Shown: positions 34,331-45,010 of the stretch, piece by piece | How positions within the stretch are numbered: position 1 is the first letter of the stretch | Layout of the letters: each line of letters opens with the position of its first letter | Origin: Ophioderma brevispina | Lineage: Eukaryota; Echinodermata; Ophiuroidea; Amphilepidida; Ophiodermatidae | Length of the DNA stretch: 64,000 bases | Direction of reading: 5' to 3' | NCBI GenBank assembly: GCA_023653785.1 | Contig: JAMKCH010005320.1 | Span: 1-64,000 of the forward strand | The notes under the pieces: generated by a model | What the model was told of the DNA's origin: nothing | Seen by the model: the letters and a program-made list of their open reading frames with translations, nothing else | The model's database searches: none | Program-made: the position numbers and the translations under genes

Positions 34331-34694
34331 CAACATCAGAGGGTATAGGTTTCAAGTACGAGCAATAACAACAACCTCAAAGCTTGAAAGGCCTAATGAT
34401 GCTTCGATTCAGCCATTCCCTTGCTCTTGTTGTATCCCGGTTTGTATCAAGACTTTACACTACAACACAGACGAGTAAACAAAATACGGTCCTGCTTATA
34501 TTCATCTCTAGACTCTTACACCAGCGTCAATATTAACACTCAGACTACGGATGGAATCTAGAGTCCGACAGTAATCCTCTATGTTGGGAATAGGTTCCGG
34601 GTCTAGGTCATGAATGAATGCCGCTCTCCCAGGAACACAGGTCAATTTTTGGTCAATTCTTGAAGCTTTGAATTTTATATGCCTCCACTTTTAA

Positions 34695-34731
34695 CCAATC
34701 AGATGCCAGACTATATTGAGGTATATATAAG
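34695..34731 (+). promoter_or_regulatory. CCAAT box and TATA box
   Basis: CCAATCAG at 34695-34702 is followed by TATATAAG at 34724-34731. A start site about 30 bp downstream of the TATA box would leave a 5' leader of about 110 bases before the ATG at 34873. The two boxes are closer together than usual, so the CCAAT match may be incidental. Confidence 0.35.
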
Positions 34732-34872
34732 TATTCCCACTCCCCTGCACAAACACACTGAATATGAGACAGATAGCATACGTCAGTCTTTTTATCAAAT
34801 ATTCGTATGCAGTGACCAGTCAAATTGCCACTCACAGACAAGACAAGTGATTTTGAACATTAAATTGAACTG

Positions 34873-35667
34873 ATGAATCCTGAACCCGCTATCAACTGCC
34901 ACGCAAATGTGAGGTGTGGCGAACCAGCCCAAACTTCAGCCATAAATGAAGTCCATTTCACAAATTACGCCGAGATTAGGGGGAACCCACATCCTAGTCA
35001 GACATTACTACCCTCGGACACTTACCATGTCTTGACAGCACCTATTACTGCACACTTTCGGTCGTTCGCCGAACCATGGCCTGACGAGCAATGAACACGT
35101 TGTAAAATACAATCCGTTCACTACTGACTGTACATTCACATTATAGTAAGCATCACATAGTACACTACCGTATCTTATCATATACCCTCATGATAGTCAT
35201 ATTCAGCACAGTACCCAGACGTGTATCGAGCTCGAATAATCCTACACCATTTCCAAAAAAACAAAACACCCGGACCGGACGGTGCTACCAGGTGACACAG
35301 CGACAAAACGATGCATTGTAATTCCACCATATTTCACTCATTCACAGTGCCGTTTCCTCAGCAGCAAAGTGGTTCGCCATTTACTTTCCAACCTGCAATC
35401 AGGGATCCGGCTGTAGTCGCGCCCAGTACGCTTTGGTTTGAATCGTTACCACAAACCATAATGAATGGTAGGATCAGTTCCAATAAACTCGATTCCTAAT
35501 AACTATTTTAAAGCGACGATGACATCACTTATTGACCATCACATCGCTATAGTTTCGAGACCATCCCCGAAACCATGAGTAACAAAGAAAGGAATTTTGC
35601 GAAAGGCGTTGCTAATTCCCGACTGAACTTTGAGCGTTCCAGAGAGGGGAGTACTCACACAAATTGA
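34873..35667 (+). CDS. candidate uncharacterised coding region, three same-frame segments
   Basis: Downstream of the CCAAT/TATA pair an ATG opens a 73-codon frame (34873-35094; begins MNPEPAINC). Two further open segments follow in the same frame: 35311-35499 (62 codons, rich in Q, P, S and F) and 35575-35667 (30 codons, begins MSNKERNFAKG). The stretch between the first two has several stops in that frame. Composition looks more protein-like than the surrounding DNA, but I recognise no family and no clear splice sites. It may be exons of a novel gene, a decayed coding sequence, or chance. A stretch reading KTPGPDGA before the second segment recalls the finger motif of LINE reverse transcriptases, so an old retroelement is an alternative. 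Confidence 0.25.
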
Positions 35668-35799
35668 ATTAAATAATCAAAGCCTTGATAAAGGCCATAG
35701 ACATGCACAGCATTGGTTGTCCCCGCAGACCATTCGGAACGGGACGAATAAATGATGCATGCGTCCTGCCGGTAAAAAATGTTTACCCATGTGTATACG

Positions 35800-36120
35800 A
35801 TTTATCCTGGTTTCCGTAAGGGCGACAATGATGTCACAGGTACATGATGGAAAAAGGCGGGTTGATGAGTTTCTCCCCCGACCCTGATTAGATTTTTGGC
35901 AAACATATGCTAATTGATATCTATAATTTGCACTAATTAATAAAAATTTCCTGGCCGAGCCTGTTTACCAGTTTTCCGGATTCCTTAAGCGTATAATGAT
36001 GTACTTGGTGTAAGGAAGCGGGCTGAAGAGTTCCAAACCTGATTACATTTTGGCGTAATTTCGGGGCGGGCCGAAATTATATGCAATGAGCAATTAATAT
36101 GCAAATCAGCCTTAATTGCT
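35800..36120. repeat. two-unit tandem repeat of about 160-170 bp
   Basis: Unit 1 (from about 35808) and unit 2 (from about 35966) share in order TTTCCG, ATAATGATGT or ACAATGATGTCAC, AAGGCGGG or AAGCGGG, TGATGAGTTTC or TGAAGAGTTCC, CCTGATTA, ATTTTTGGC and TTATATGCAA or ATCTATAATTTGCA-type AT-rich ends. They are substantially diverged. Confidence 0.45.
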
Positions 36121-36324
36121 ATATTTTTAAATAAATCCAACTATCAAAAATTCTTGTGCTGCATGAAATCCTATCATGGGCACATCTTTTTTTAGCAATT
36201 TGAAAGTATGTGATATATGTGGCTTAGTAATGCAAAGGAGCTAATTAAATAGCATAATTGCTGTACTCTGAACGGTATTCCGATAGGGGCAAATTCTTCC
36301 TACATACGACTAACGGATGCCATA

Positions 36325-36870
36325 GGGAGGGGTGGGGGTGAGGGTTTTGGTGTGGGGTGTTGGGAGTTTGGGTTTTGGGGTGGGGGGTGGGGTTGTGGGT
36401 ATTGTGAGGGGGTGGGTGGTTGCTGGGTTGTTGGGGGAGGGGGTTTTGGGGTGTTCGGGTGTTGGGCGGTCTGGGGTTTGTGGTATAACATATGTTGTTT
36501 TGGAGGGTGTTGTGTTTTGCATGTTGTTTGGGAGGTGGGTTTTTGTGGAGAGGGTGTTACACAGGGTGGTGGGAGTAGGGGTGGGAGTGTGTCAGTGTTG
36601 GGGAGGGGAAGGATGTTGGTGAGGGGAGTGGATGTTTGGTGTTGGGGAAGGGGAGGCGTGATACGGGGTATTGGGGTGGGGGTTGGGATGGTGGGTTTGG
36701 GTTGAGGGTGTTAAGAGGTGTGGGGTTTTGCCTCCAGGGTGGTATGTTTTTCGGAGTTTTGGGGAGTGTAGTCTTGTGGTGATGGGGTGGGTGTTGCAGG
36801 GTTTGGGGATTTGTGGGCTGTTGGGGAGGGGTGGGCTTTTGCAGGGTGTTGGCGAGGGGTGGGGGTTGTA
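36325..36870. other. extreme G/T-only strand with many G-runs
   Basis: For about 540 bp the plus strand is almost only G and T, with dozens of GGG or longer runs separated by one to six T-rich bases (GGGGTGGGGGTGAGGG, GGGAGGGGTGGGC). C and A are nearly absent. It fulfils the G-quadruplex pattern many times over on the plus strand. All open frames here encode G/V/W or, on the other strand, P/T/H/N low-complexity chains and are not genes. The boundaries are abrupt (near 36323 and 36872). Confidence 0.8.
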
Positions 36871-38035
36871 ATTTTTTAATCGCATGTTAATAATGTCGCG
36901 ACATTCGGCGTGGCGATTTTTATGCATCGCGTAATACAAGTTTGCCTTGTTACTCTACTTCAATACTTCAGGTTTATCACTTTCAAAAAATAAGAAGCTA
37001 AAATTAGATTGTTTTCTCAAATTGAGTTAAAGATTAAGGTTGGCCTCTCAACTGGGGATTCTACTAAACTGTACTAATTGTTTTCAAGTCAATTACAAGA
37101 CTGCGAGAAAACAATCTGTTTGTTGTCCCGTAACTGTAAACTCCCACTTCATGTAACACAGTCCCGATCCCGCCTCAATCACATTTTACAAATGCTCAGT
37201 GTCCCCGCAACATCCACAAATTTCCAATTTTTGTTCCCTATCACGCAGGATCCTTACTTCTGTGTGAGTCTCTTTGCCAAAATTTGGCCCTCTACCTCAC
37301 GAAAAGAAATTAATTCCTTACAACTATTTAATGTACACAGTGGTCATGGAGCACCATATTACGAACATTTGCGCATAAACATAAAACTTTAAATTTGACC
37401 CTGTAAGTGTCGTATAGGCCATGTAGGGGCATAGTGATTTTAATCACTTGTACTTGAGACGTGTTACAATGTCTTCTATATGTGCTTTTAACCTTACTAC
37501 AGAGTCCGTACTCCAGGTCTTATGCAGTGGTGATCGCAGCAAGAAACGCGGGCGTTAATTAATTCAAAGCGCTCTTTACCCACGCGCGCGTACAATGGCG
37601 GTGTGAAAATACACACACAGAATATCTGTCTGACGCCCTGCATCACTGACTAGAGGAAGATGAATGGAGTATGCACTCCGGTTTCCTGAATAAGGCCACG
37701 ATAGTCAGGACTTTTTTAACATCCCTGAAATGGCGAGTACACTGTGCATTGACATTTTAAACGTTAAATGTGATAACAAAAAGATCAAACCATTGCATGA
37801 AGTTTCTTGGAGCATGGTTGAATTTCGCTTTCCCTTCTACATCAATTTCTTTTCTAAAGGGTTTGTGTTTCTCATCATCGTTGGAAACAGTTTCACACAT
37901 GGGTCCCGAGGAAACAAACCAGGAATGACTTTAAAAAAGTGATGTCTTAGTTTTTTGTGCCACTTCTAGGTCGTGCAGCAGGAACCACTAATCTTCTTTG
38001 CCATTTTTTAATTTATTACCGGTAATTTGTACCAT
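36871..38035. other. unrecognised DNA
   Basis: A 104-codon frame at 37078-37392 has mixed composition but no recognised motif or splice context. A TGTCGCGACA palindrome lies near 36894. I see nothing else. Confidence 0.35.
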
Positions 38036-38039
38036 TTCA

Positions 38040-38960
38040 TGATTAACAATCGATTCTCATATTAATGTTGTTGAAAGGTTCACAGCAACATAAGGATTAT
38101 TCACAATAGAGCCATTTACAGGCAGGTCTGTCACAATTCACTATGAGCTAGTACATCCTCACTTCCTTGGCACAGTTCAGTAGCTTCTCAACCAAGTTAT
38201 GTAGAAATATACCCCCTGGTTTTGGGTATGATATAGGATACCAGATCACCAAAGCTCAGTTCAAGTCAATGTACAAGACAACCACTGAACTGTGTCTTGG
38301 TGATACATATTGTAACTCAGAGTGTTTGCAAGTTTGTCACAATTGCAATTTTATTGTGCTTAGCAATCTATTCATATTGACCGTTTATCACCTGGCCAAT
38401 CGAATCCACACAACGATTTCATGTTTCTCACTATGGCAATTTATCACAGCCTGGCTTGTTTGTCATAGTTTAGCATGTTTGCCATAACAGAGTTGCTAAT
38501 TTATCACTACACAGTTTGAACTTGAACAACTCATTTCTGTATCAGAGTTGACTTTGTATCGTATAATACGGTTTTTAGCCTTGGCTAGTTGCTGTAGGGC
38601 TATGATAGCATGAGGTTGTATTAAATTGGAATGCTTGGGTACTACTTTTCACAGATATATAAATCGTGATACAAAATCTTTTTTTCCATCACCACCAGTG
38701 GAATTGGCGTTTTTAACTCAATAATGACTCATTTACTTGCTATAGTACTTAGGCACTCATCAACATGAGTATTTATGGCACGAAGATCTTTGTAAGGACC
38801 CAGCTTAATTGGTTAGAAATTTCATCAGTTTGAACATCATGCAATTAACATGTAGCGTTGCCCTACATGACAGTGGTATGGTGGAACATGGGTTCATCAT
38901 CCTTTTCTTGACTAAGTTTGTCATTACCAGTAAAAGGGATGTTTTATAAGTCATGAAAAT
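38040..38960. repeat. segmental repeat F, copy 1
   Basis: About 900 bp aligns in order with 42720-43390: GTTGTTGAAAGG, CAGCAACA, GTTTGTCACAATTGCAA-like words, TACGGTTTTTAGCCTTGGCTA, TTGCTGTAGGGCTAT, CTACTTTTCACA, TCCATCACCACCA, TTAATTGGTTAGAAA, TGCCCTACATGA and TTTTCTTGACTA. The part at 38160-38330 also matches 58730-58915 (CACAGTTCAGTAGCTT, GGGTATGATAT, CCACTGAACTGTGTC). The nature of the element is unknown. Confidence 0.65.
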
Positions 38961-39442
38961 ATCTGTAATGTTAAAAAATTAATTGTAAATGCTACAAAAT
39001 GCCAATTTAACGTTGTAACAACATTTTTAGGTTGACTTCACTGAATGATAAAAAAAAACATGGTGCGTGACTAATTTTGATTTGTAAAATAAGACCCTTT
39101 TCTTGACAAATTAATATTTTCATTGAGCTTATTAGAAGAAATCTGCTATGAACCAAATCCAGAATACAATCCAGTAGTCACATACTCTTTTGTGCCTCCC
39201 AAATATGAGGTGCATGTGCCAGTTTGTGTATAAAATTAAAGCTCAACACTTGCTTTAGTCATTTAAAAGATTTTCTGTGGTTTTGATGATAGGCAATATC
39301 AGTGATTTGCTAAATCGGGAATCGGATCTTTGCATATCGGTAACACATATAGGTGTCCTAACATACCCTACAAGTTATAAGACCAAAAGAAACCTAATAC
39401 GGAGAAAATTTGATATTTTAGTTATAACTGTCTGTACGGACA
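38961..39442. other. unrecognised spacer
   Basis: Nothing is recognised between repeat F and the LINE II 3' end. Confidence 0.3.
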
Positions 39443-40685
39443 TGTTTTATTTATTTATTCGTTCTTATTTACAAAACCTGGGGATACCATTCAATGCACA
39501 GCATTGCTCTCCCATGGTACCCAGGTGGCCATAGGCCATACATAAAAGACAAAACATCTTAAATACTATAAACACATAAAAATATAAATTATCTTACAAG
39601 CATAAACAAACAAAAAGACGATTCCCACTCTCATACCCACACACCTACTCACCCATACCACAATAAAAAGAAAGGATAAAAAGAATTTCCAAATATCAAA
39701 CCCGCCCATCCACCCCTCCCAAAACTAACCCATGAGAACCACAAAGCATGCACAAACACTCTTGAAGCCATCTCTCCCAACCACACCATGAAGCCACACA
39801 CACCCCATCCCAAAAAATTCCCATAACACCCAGCCAAAACACACCCAGCACCCAATTCCACCCAAAAAAGCACCCATCCTTGCTCCAATACACACACGCA
39901 CACATACACACGTGCACACACACACACACACTCGCACACATACACGTCAACCCCCACCCACACACTACTCATCCTGACCTAAAAATCACCTACACCCCTC
40001 CAGGCCTTAAACCAAGATTAACCAAAAAGGTTACAGAAAACCACAAATGTTGTTAAAAAAAATTAAAAGTCATACTTAGATACTGCACATTGCATGACGA
40101 CATAGTACATAAGATAAAAATATTGACTGTGTTGTGAATATGATTGATAAATAGATGGATCCAAATAAACACCAAGATATTTCAAACTGTTTACCTGCTC
40201 AATTGCAGAATTGTTGATTTTAACCTCAAGCTGGTCCCTGTTTCTGTGTAGCTTGATCTTACTAGCAAACAACATAACCTTGTTTTTTTTTACATTAAGT
40301 GTGAGTTTATTTCTACACAACCAATCTGAAACCTTGCTGAGCTGCTCATTAAGAATCGTATTTATTTCATGGACACTTTTATTCCTGACAAAAAGAGCAG
40401 TATCATCAGCATAGAGGCAGATTTTGGTAGTGTTCCTGTTAATATGAATCGGCAAATCGTTTATATAGATGCTGAAAAGCAACGGGCCCAAAATTGATCC
40501 TTGAGGGACCCCAAAACAAACAGGAAAGGGATCAGAAAGACTGTCTTTAATTTTGCAAACTTGAAAACGACCACTAAGGTATGAAGTGAACCAATCTAGC
40601 TCCAGGCCAGTCGCACCCAGCAGACCCAGCTTTCGAAGAAGTGTTTTATTTTGGACCATATCGAAAGCTTGCGAAAGTAAACTTG
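39443..40685 (-). mobile_element. LINE II fragment, copy A (reverse transcriptase, best preserved)
   Basis: On the minus strand, 40063-40680 holds an uninterrupted RT reading frame of about 200 codons. In order: SQAFDMVQNKTLLRKLG (motif A, usual form SKAFD), LDWFTSYLSGR, FGVPQGSILGPLLFSIYINDLP (motif B), CLYADDTALFV with the catalytic YADD box (motif C), LNEQLSKVSDWL, and VNSLKYLGVYLDP (motif E). This order is typical of the CR1/L2/Jockey group. The frame is cut at motif A by the TGCAGT hairpin element, so the endonuclease and N-terminal RT are absent. The 3' region passes through a CA-rich stretch (39600-39960) and ends near a TTTATTTATT run at 39445-39458. The catalytic residues are intact, but the element cannot be autonomous. 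Confidence 0.88.
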
Positions 40686-40717
40686 CGAAGGATTGCAGGA
40701 AAATTGGCATACTGCAA

Positions 40718-40955
40718 CACTGACTGCACCCCACTGCATCTTGCTGCATTGCCAGTTAAAATAATTTTAACTTTGTTGCAGTACTGCATTGCGTTGCAAT
40801 ACTGTAAAGGTCCGTTCATACTGCAGTGCTGCAATGCAGTCTACCAAAATCGTCACTGCAATCACTTGCAGTATCGCAATGCAATGCAGAACTGCAACGA
40901 AGTTAAAATTATTTTAACTGGCGATGCAGCAAGATGCAGTGGGGTGCAGTCAGTT
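40718..40955. repeat. long hairpin, ~86-bp arms, TGCAGT-rich
   Basis: 40718-40804 and 40869-40955 are inverted copies; by eye only about five mismatches occur in the first 84 positions. Shared landmarks are GTTAAAATTATTTTAACTGG and GATGCAGTGGGGTGCAGTCA. The right arm is followed by a tandem copy of its last 37 bp (40957-40993). The words TGCAGT, ACTGCA and GCAATGCA recur throughout. Confidence 0.85.
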
Positions 40956-41246
40956 TGGCGATGCAGCACGATGCAGTGGGGTGCAGTCAGATGGTGCAGT
41001 AAATGCCATTTTCCTAGCAATTTTACTGCAACATACGCAACCTGTGCCCTGCAGTGACCTGGTTTTACTGCAGTAAATCGATTTAGGAGTGCAGCGGAAG
41101 TGACGGAACATTGCGAGTAATTTTACTTGCACAGCACTGCAAGTGCAGTTGAAGTATGAACGGACCTAAGTGATTGCAGTAACTAGTTTGGTGGCTTCAT
41201 TGCAGCACTGAAACCTGCAATGCAGTGAAGTATGAACGGACCCTTT
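40806..41246. mobile_element. TIR element with GGTCCGTTCATACT ends and TGCAGT interior
   Basis: The left end AAAGGTCCGTTCATACTGCAG pairs with the right end CAGTGAAGTATGAACGGACC-CTTT. A second copy of the terminus (AGTATGAACGGACCTAAG) lies inside at 41154-41171, so the element may be two overlapping or partly duplicated units. Dozens of TGCAGT or ACTGCA words fill the interior. It overlaps the hairpin at 40718-40955 and interrupts LINE II. Confidence 0.7.
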
Positions 41247-41247
41247 A

Positions 41248-42440
41248 TAGGCGCACTTGCAATCCAGAGGTTATTGGGGGGGGGGTGTGTGTGATGTGCA
41301 AAATTGTTAGGGCATCAAAACCTACAGGACGAATTATCCTAAACATCAGTGGGATAAAATTGTATTTCAAGACACTACAGGAATTTTGCAAGAGAAGTTC
41401 AACTAATTAAGACGGTTGGAGATTTAAGCCACTAGAACGTTAATATCCAACTATATCACAAGGGCTTGTGCATACCAAAATGTGTGTGAATTATAGTAAG
41501 TACCTTTTTTATTTTTACCCCGGCTTGAAAGCAGAAGGGTGATTTTGTCAAAGCGCGCAATCCGTATGTATGTTTATGTGTTCCAGTTTGGTAGGTTTTC
41601 GTATGTTGTTAGGCATTGCTGCCGCAGACCTCTTTTTCTGGGGGGAAAACGGGGGTAAAGTGAAATCTTGGGGGGGGGGGCAAAATTGAAATTCTGGGAA
41701 TGGCAAAATGAAATTTGGAAAATTTTTCACCAATCACTGAATTTTTGCCCCAAATCCTTCATTTTTCTTTCGACCATGGGGGCAAGAAAAAATTGGGGGG
41801 GCAAATGCATTTTGGTTAGGTTTACGTATGTATGTATGTGTGTTCCAGTTTTGTTAGGTTTTCGTATGTATGTATGTATGTATGTGTGTTCCAGTTTGGT
41901 TAGGTTTTTGTTTTTTAGGTCTTCGAGAAAAGTTGAATTCAGATTTAAACCAGACTTTGGTTAACACCACTGGCGAGAGCCAAATTGTGTAAAACGTTTT
42001 TTAGGGAGAGGAATGCGCACTATGATGAGATGCGAATTTATTGTGTATTGAATACGTGTTTTACCAAATTTGGCACTCGACGACCTCATAAGGTCCAAAG
42101 GGTCGTTCCTTCATTGTGCTGATGTCAAAGGTCAGTGGAACCAAGGTCAAAGGTCATCTGAGGTCATGTGTCATATGGCCATCTCTCCAGGGGGATGATT
42201 GCAAGTTTACTGCTGTATTTTTTTTAAAGAAGATTTGTGCAGTACATGCTTAGTGAGCTTTATGTATAGATAAGGTGACATAACAGTGGCGTACTGACTG
42301 GGGTTTGGGGGCAAGTTTTACCTCTGGCTCACAAAAAGAGCAATAAGCAAAAATACATATTCATCCCTTCAGGGAATTTCAAGCAAATTTTCAGCTCTAA
42401 ATTTGGGTAAAATTAAAGTAAATTCTTACATGCACGAGTT
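41248..42440. repeat. segmental repeat D, long copy 2
   Basis: It aligns in order with 23935-24990 (see that entry). It additionally carries a G-run at 41273-41282, a GGGG-rich insert near 41640-41800, a (GTAT)n tract at 41824-41888 and a perfect DR1 (AGGTCAAAGGTCA) at 42144-42156, next to AGGTCATG. A CAGTGGCGTAC terminus is at 42284. Confidence 0.65.
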
Positions 42441-42719
42441 CAGACCTAAAGAGGCATTAACATGATTACCAACCTTGCCCCCCCCCAGTTGTAATTCTGT
42501 CCGTGTACAGAAAATACAAATCATAAATTTCTTTCAATGTACATGGAAGCGCAAGTCAGATTAGGTACACATACTATACTTAGTCCAATGGTTCAGAAAA
42601 TATAAACATCGCAACAATTTTGAGAAGTCGGGGGGGGGGGGGATAAGCTTTGTTATTTTTGACCAGTCATAGAAGAATTTATTTGTATCCATTTCAGTGG
42701 GTTTAACAATGATTAAGAC
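42441..42719. other. unrecognised spacer with C and G runs
   Basis: A C-run at 42478-42486 and a G-run at 42630-42641 may mark small MITE ends. No gene is seen. Confidence 0.35.
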
Positions 42720-43390
42720 ATAGATGTTGTTGAAGGCTTCCCAGCAACAGAAGTATTATTCAAAATGAGCCTTTCAGCATTGCTGTCACAATTTGCAAGT
42801 TTGTCACCATTGCAAAGTTTGTCACAATTTGCAAGTTTATCGTGATTAGCAAGTCTATCACAATCGACAGTTTATCAAGGATATCAAATTTATCACAGCT
42901 GGCTTGTTGTCATAGTTAGCATGTTTGACATAAACAGAGTTGACTAATTTATCACCGAGTTTGGACTTGAGAACAACATCATTTCTGGTCTCAGAGTGAT
43001 TTGAGTTATACGGTTTTTAGCCTTGGCTACGTGCTGTAGGGCTATATTAGCATTGAGGTGGATTAGTGGAATCTTGGTTACTACTTTTCACAAGATATAT
43101 ATCGTGTACAAAATCTTTTCCATCACCACCATTGGAATTGGCAGTTTTAACTCAAGATAAATAGCATCAGTGACTTGCTAGTATACTTAGCATCATCAAC
43201 AGTGAGTATTTTACTGGCACTAAAGACGTTGTAAGGAGCCAATCTTAATTGGTTAGAAAATTTCAATCAGTTTAACATCAAATGGCATAAAATACAGTAG
43301 ATTTGCCCTACATGAAAGTGTTGTTGGGACATGGGTCTCATACTTTTCTTGACTCGTTTTGTCATTACAGTAAATAAGGGAGGGGTTTTA
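42720..43390. repeat. segmental repeat F, copy 2, with 18-bp minisatellite
   Basis: See the copy at 38040. Here an internal array is clear at about 42786-42900: units of 17-18 bp resembling GTTTGTCACAATTTGCAA, six or so in number, becoming GTTTATCG-GATTAGCAA and GTCTATCACAATCGACA. The first copy has the same array in a more decayed form. Confidence 0.65.
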
Positions 43391-44306
43391 TTTTAGCTTG
43401 TTTTATGGAGGGGTATGATCAGTTCTCACTTTTTTATAAACAGAATTGCAGTATAGTTTATACCAGGATTGCGTGTATAGCATAACATATCATTGGCAGA
43501 AAGCCATTCACACTAGGAACCAGCTGTATACACAGAGATCAGAGAACATTCCAATAAGTCAACGACCATGGCTTGTTACAAATTTTGCAATAAAACTTCC
43601 TCGTGTTTGAGTTATGGGGAATACAGCCGAATCTGAAAGACCAGTGGCAAATTCCTCAAAAAATTTTGTATAGCAGTTTTGACAATTATCATAAATGGGA
43701 TACTTTAATATATTTAGCATGCATTGTAAAAAATGCTATACAAGCCAAAAATTTGTGTAGCAGTTACTTCAAAATGGGTAGCATTTTGCTTTGCTAAACA
43801 GAGGGATTTGCACACTGTCTGCAGATGAATACATATATGTAGCTGCCTGAAGAGTATTGTGGTAAACTAGAAGCCACAATTCCTTTTACAATATAAACGT
43901 ATGTATAGTGTGTAGTGCATTCTGCTAGTGTACCACGCACTGGCCAATTGGGCATCAGTGCAACTTGACAACAATCGCCTGAATTGGCTCAATCATGCGC
44001 GATCAGTGCATAATTTGCTGATCCGAGACTTGGCCCACCCCGGAAGTGGCATGACGAGCAGACTACGCATTAAAGGAATTACATGTGAGGGTAACTGACT
44101 AATTGCCTGATCAATAAGGTCTAAATTGGGAAAAGTGCGGAGAAGTTGAGTGCAGGGAATTGTTTTAACATGTACCGCGTTTCTGCTTTTCCCCATGTTA
44201 TTTTTCGAACAAACTTTTCATTAATACTTATCACTTACCAATTTATTTCCAGATATTGTGCTCTGTTCTAATTCTGGTGACAATATTGATAAGTTACCAA
44301 GTAGTG
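43391..44306. other. 5' flank or first intron of the F-box/LRR gene
   Basis: No motif-bearing frame is seen. Just before exon 1 there is an acceptor-like pyrimidine tract ending ATTTATTTCCAG at 44252, conserved in the pseudogene at 4387. This suggests an upstream non-coding exon. I could not locate a promoter or that exon. Confidence 0.4.
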
Positions 44307-44449
44307 ATGAATACGTGTTGTTGGCCATACAGAAGACAGCAGAGACAAAGGCATTCATTTTCCACTGATAATGGACGTATGCTTCCTGATGAGCTATGGA
44401 TAAAGGTGTTCTCCTACCTTGATGTTACTGACAAGTGTCAAGCAGCAAT
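44307..44449 (+). CDS. F-box/LRR protein, coding exon 1 (F-box)
   Basis: This exon encodes the N-terminus and most of the F-box. I choose the ATG at 44307 (MNTCCWPYRR), because it is conserved in the decayed paralogue at 4433. A start-less open stretch continues upstream to the acceptor at 44252. The F-box begins at about residue 25 with LPDELWIKVFSYLDVTDKCQAA, carrying the usual Leu-Pro opening and the KVFSYLD core that contacts SKP1. The exon ends with a strong donor (AAT then GTAAGTAAG) after two bases of a codon. Joining to the acceptor at 48239 completes an Ile codon and continues the F-box as IVCQEWN. By family knowledge such proteins link substrates to the SKP1-CUL1 ubiquitin ligase. 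The exact orthologue is not identified. Confidence 0.85.
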
Positions 44450-44595
44450 GTAAGTAAGAGTTTTAAATAGTGCGCCCTCTAGAATTTTCAAAATTGATAT
44501 TTATGCATGATTATAAAGCTTTTATATACATTAGCCCTCACCTGAAATTATTAAGCCCAAATCGGTGTGCTTATGGGTAAACAGAACGATTGTAC

Positions 44596-44621
44596 AATTA
44601 ATGTCGCCGGCGACATTAATT
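44596..44621. other. perfect 26-bp palindrome in the F-box intron
   Basis: AATTAATGTCGCC is followed immediately by its reverse complement. It sits just left of the family C repeat. It may be the fused end of a foldback element. Confidence 0.6.
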
Positions 44622-44686
44622 CAGCAGATGACGCAGAAATGGTGTGTGTAACACAAGAAAACACTCACCAGAGTTGATTCTCACGG

Positions 44687-44962
44687 CATGCACCTTGTTT
44701 AACCGGTCTGTGACCTTTGTGGTTTTAATATCAATGAGTACGAGTCTATGATATTCATGTAATAGACACATTTGTTGATTAAAGTTAAGTCAAACTTAAA
44801 AGTTAGCCTACAAATTTCTTTAGCCTCTTAATAATGTCCTTATCTGCTTTTGGGTATGCTATTTTATATGTAAAATATATCTCTATTCTCCCAATGGCCT
44901 ACACTATCATTTGCGAGCAAATTGAAGAAATTTGATATTTTCTGAAAATGTGCCAGTGCCGC
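44687..44962 (-). repeat. repeat family C, copy 4 (intronic, minus)
   Basis: It matches 13088-13290 directly and, reverse complemented, 10717-11010: GCTCGCAAATGATAGTG, GATATATTTTACAT, CAAAAGCAGATAAGG. It lies inside the intron of the F-box/LRR gene. Confidence 0.6.
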
Positions 44963-45010
44963 TTTAGTAATTCCACATGCAATCATTACAAAATATTAAA
45001 GTGTTATATT

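Noticed and set aside
36325..36870. Interstitial telomere repeat
   Set aside because: G/T-rich but without a regular TTAGGG, TTGGGG or similar hexamer unit.
36300..36939. Several overlapping open frames of 60-117 codons on both strands
   Set aside because: They lie in the G/T-only tract and encode G/V/W or P/T/N/H low-complexity chains; absence of stops is due to composition.
39649..39972. Minus-strand frames rich in C, V and G
   Set aside because: Products of the CA/TG-rich LINE tail, not genes.
40641..41057. 138-codon plus-strand frame rich in C, N, A and Y
   Set aside because: It runs through the TGCAGT hairpin; the periodic composition reflects the repeated hexamer.
42786..42900. Regularly spaced short repeats considered as a CRISPR array
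   Set aside because: Units of 17-18 bp abut with no unique spacers, and the context is animal repeat DNA; it is a minisatellite.
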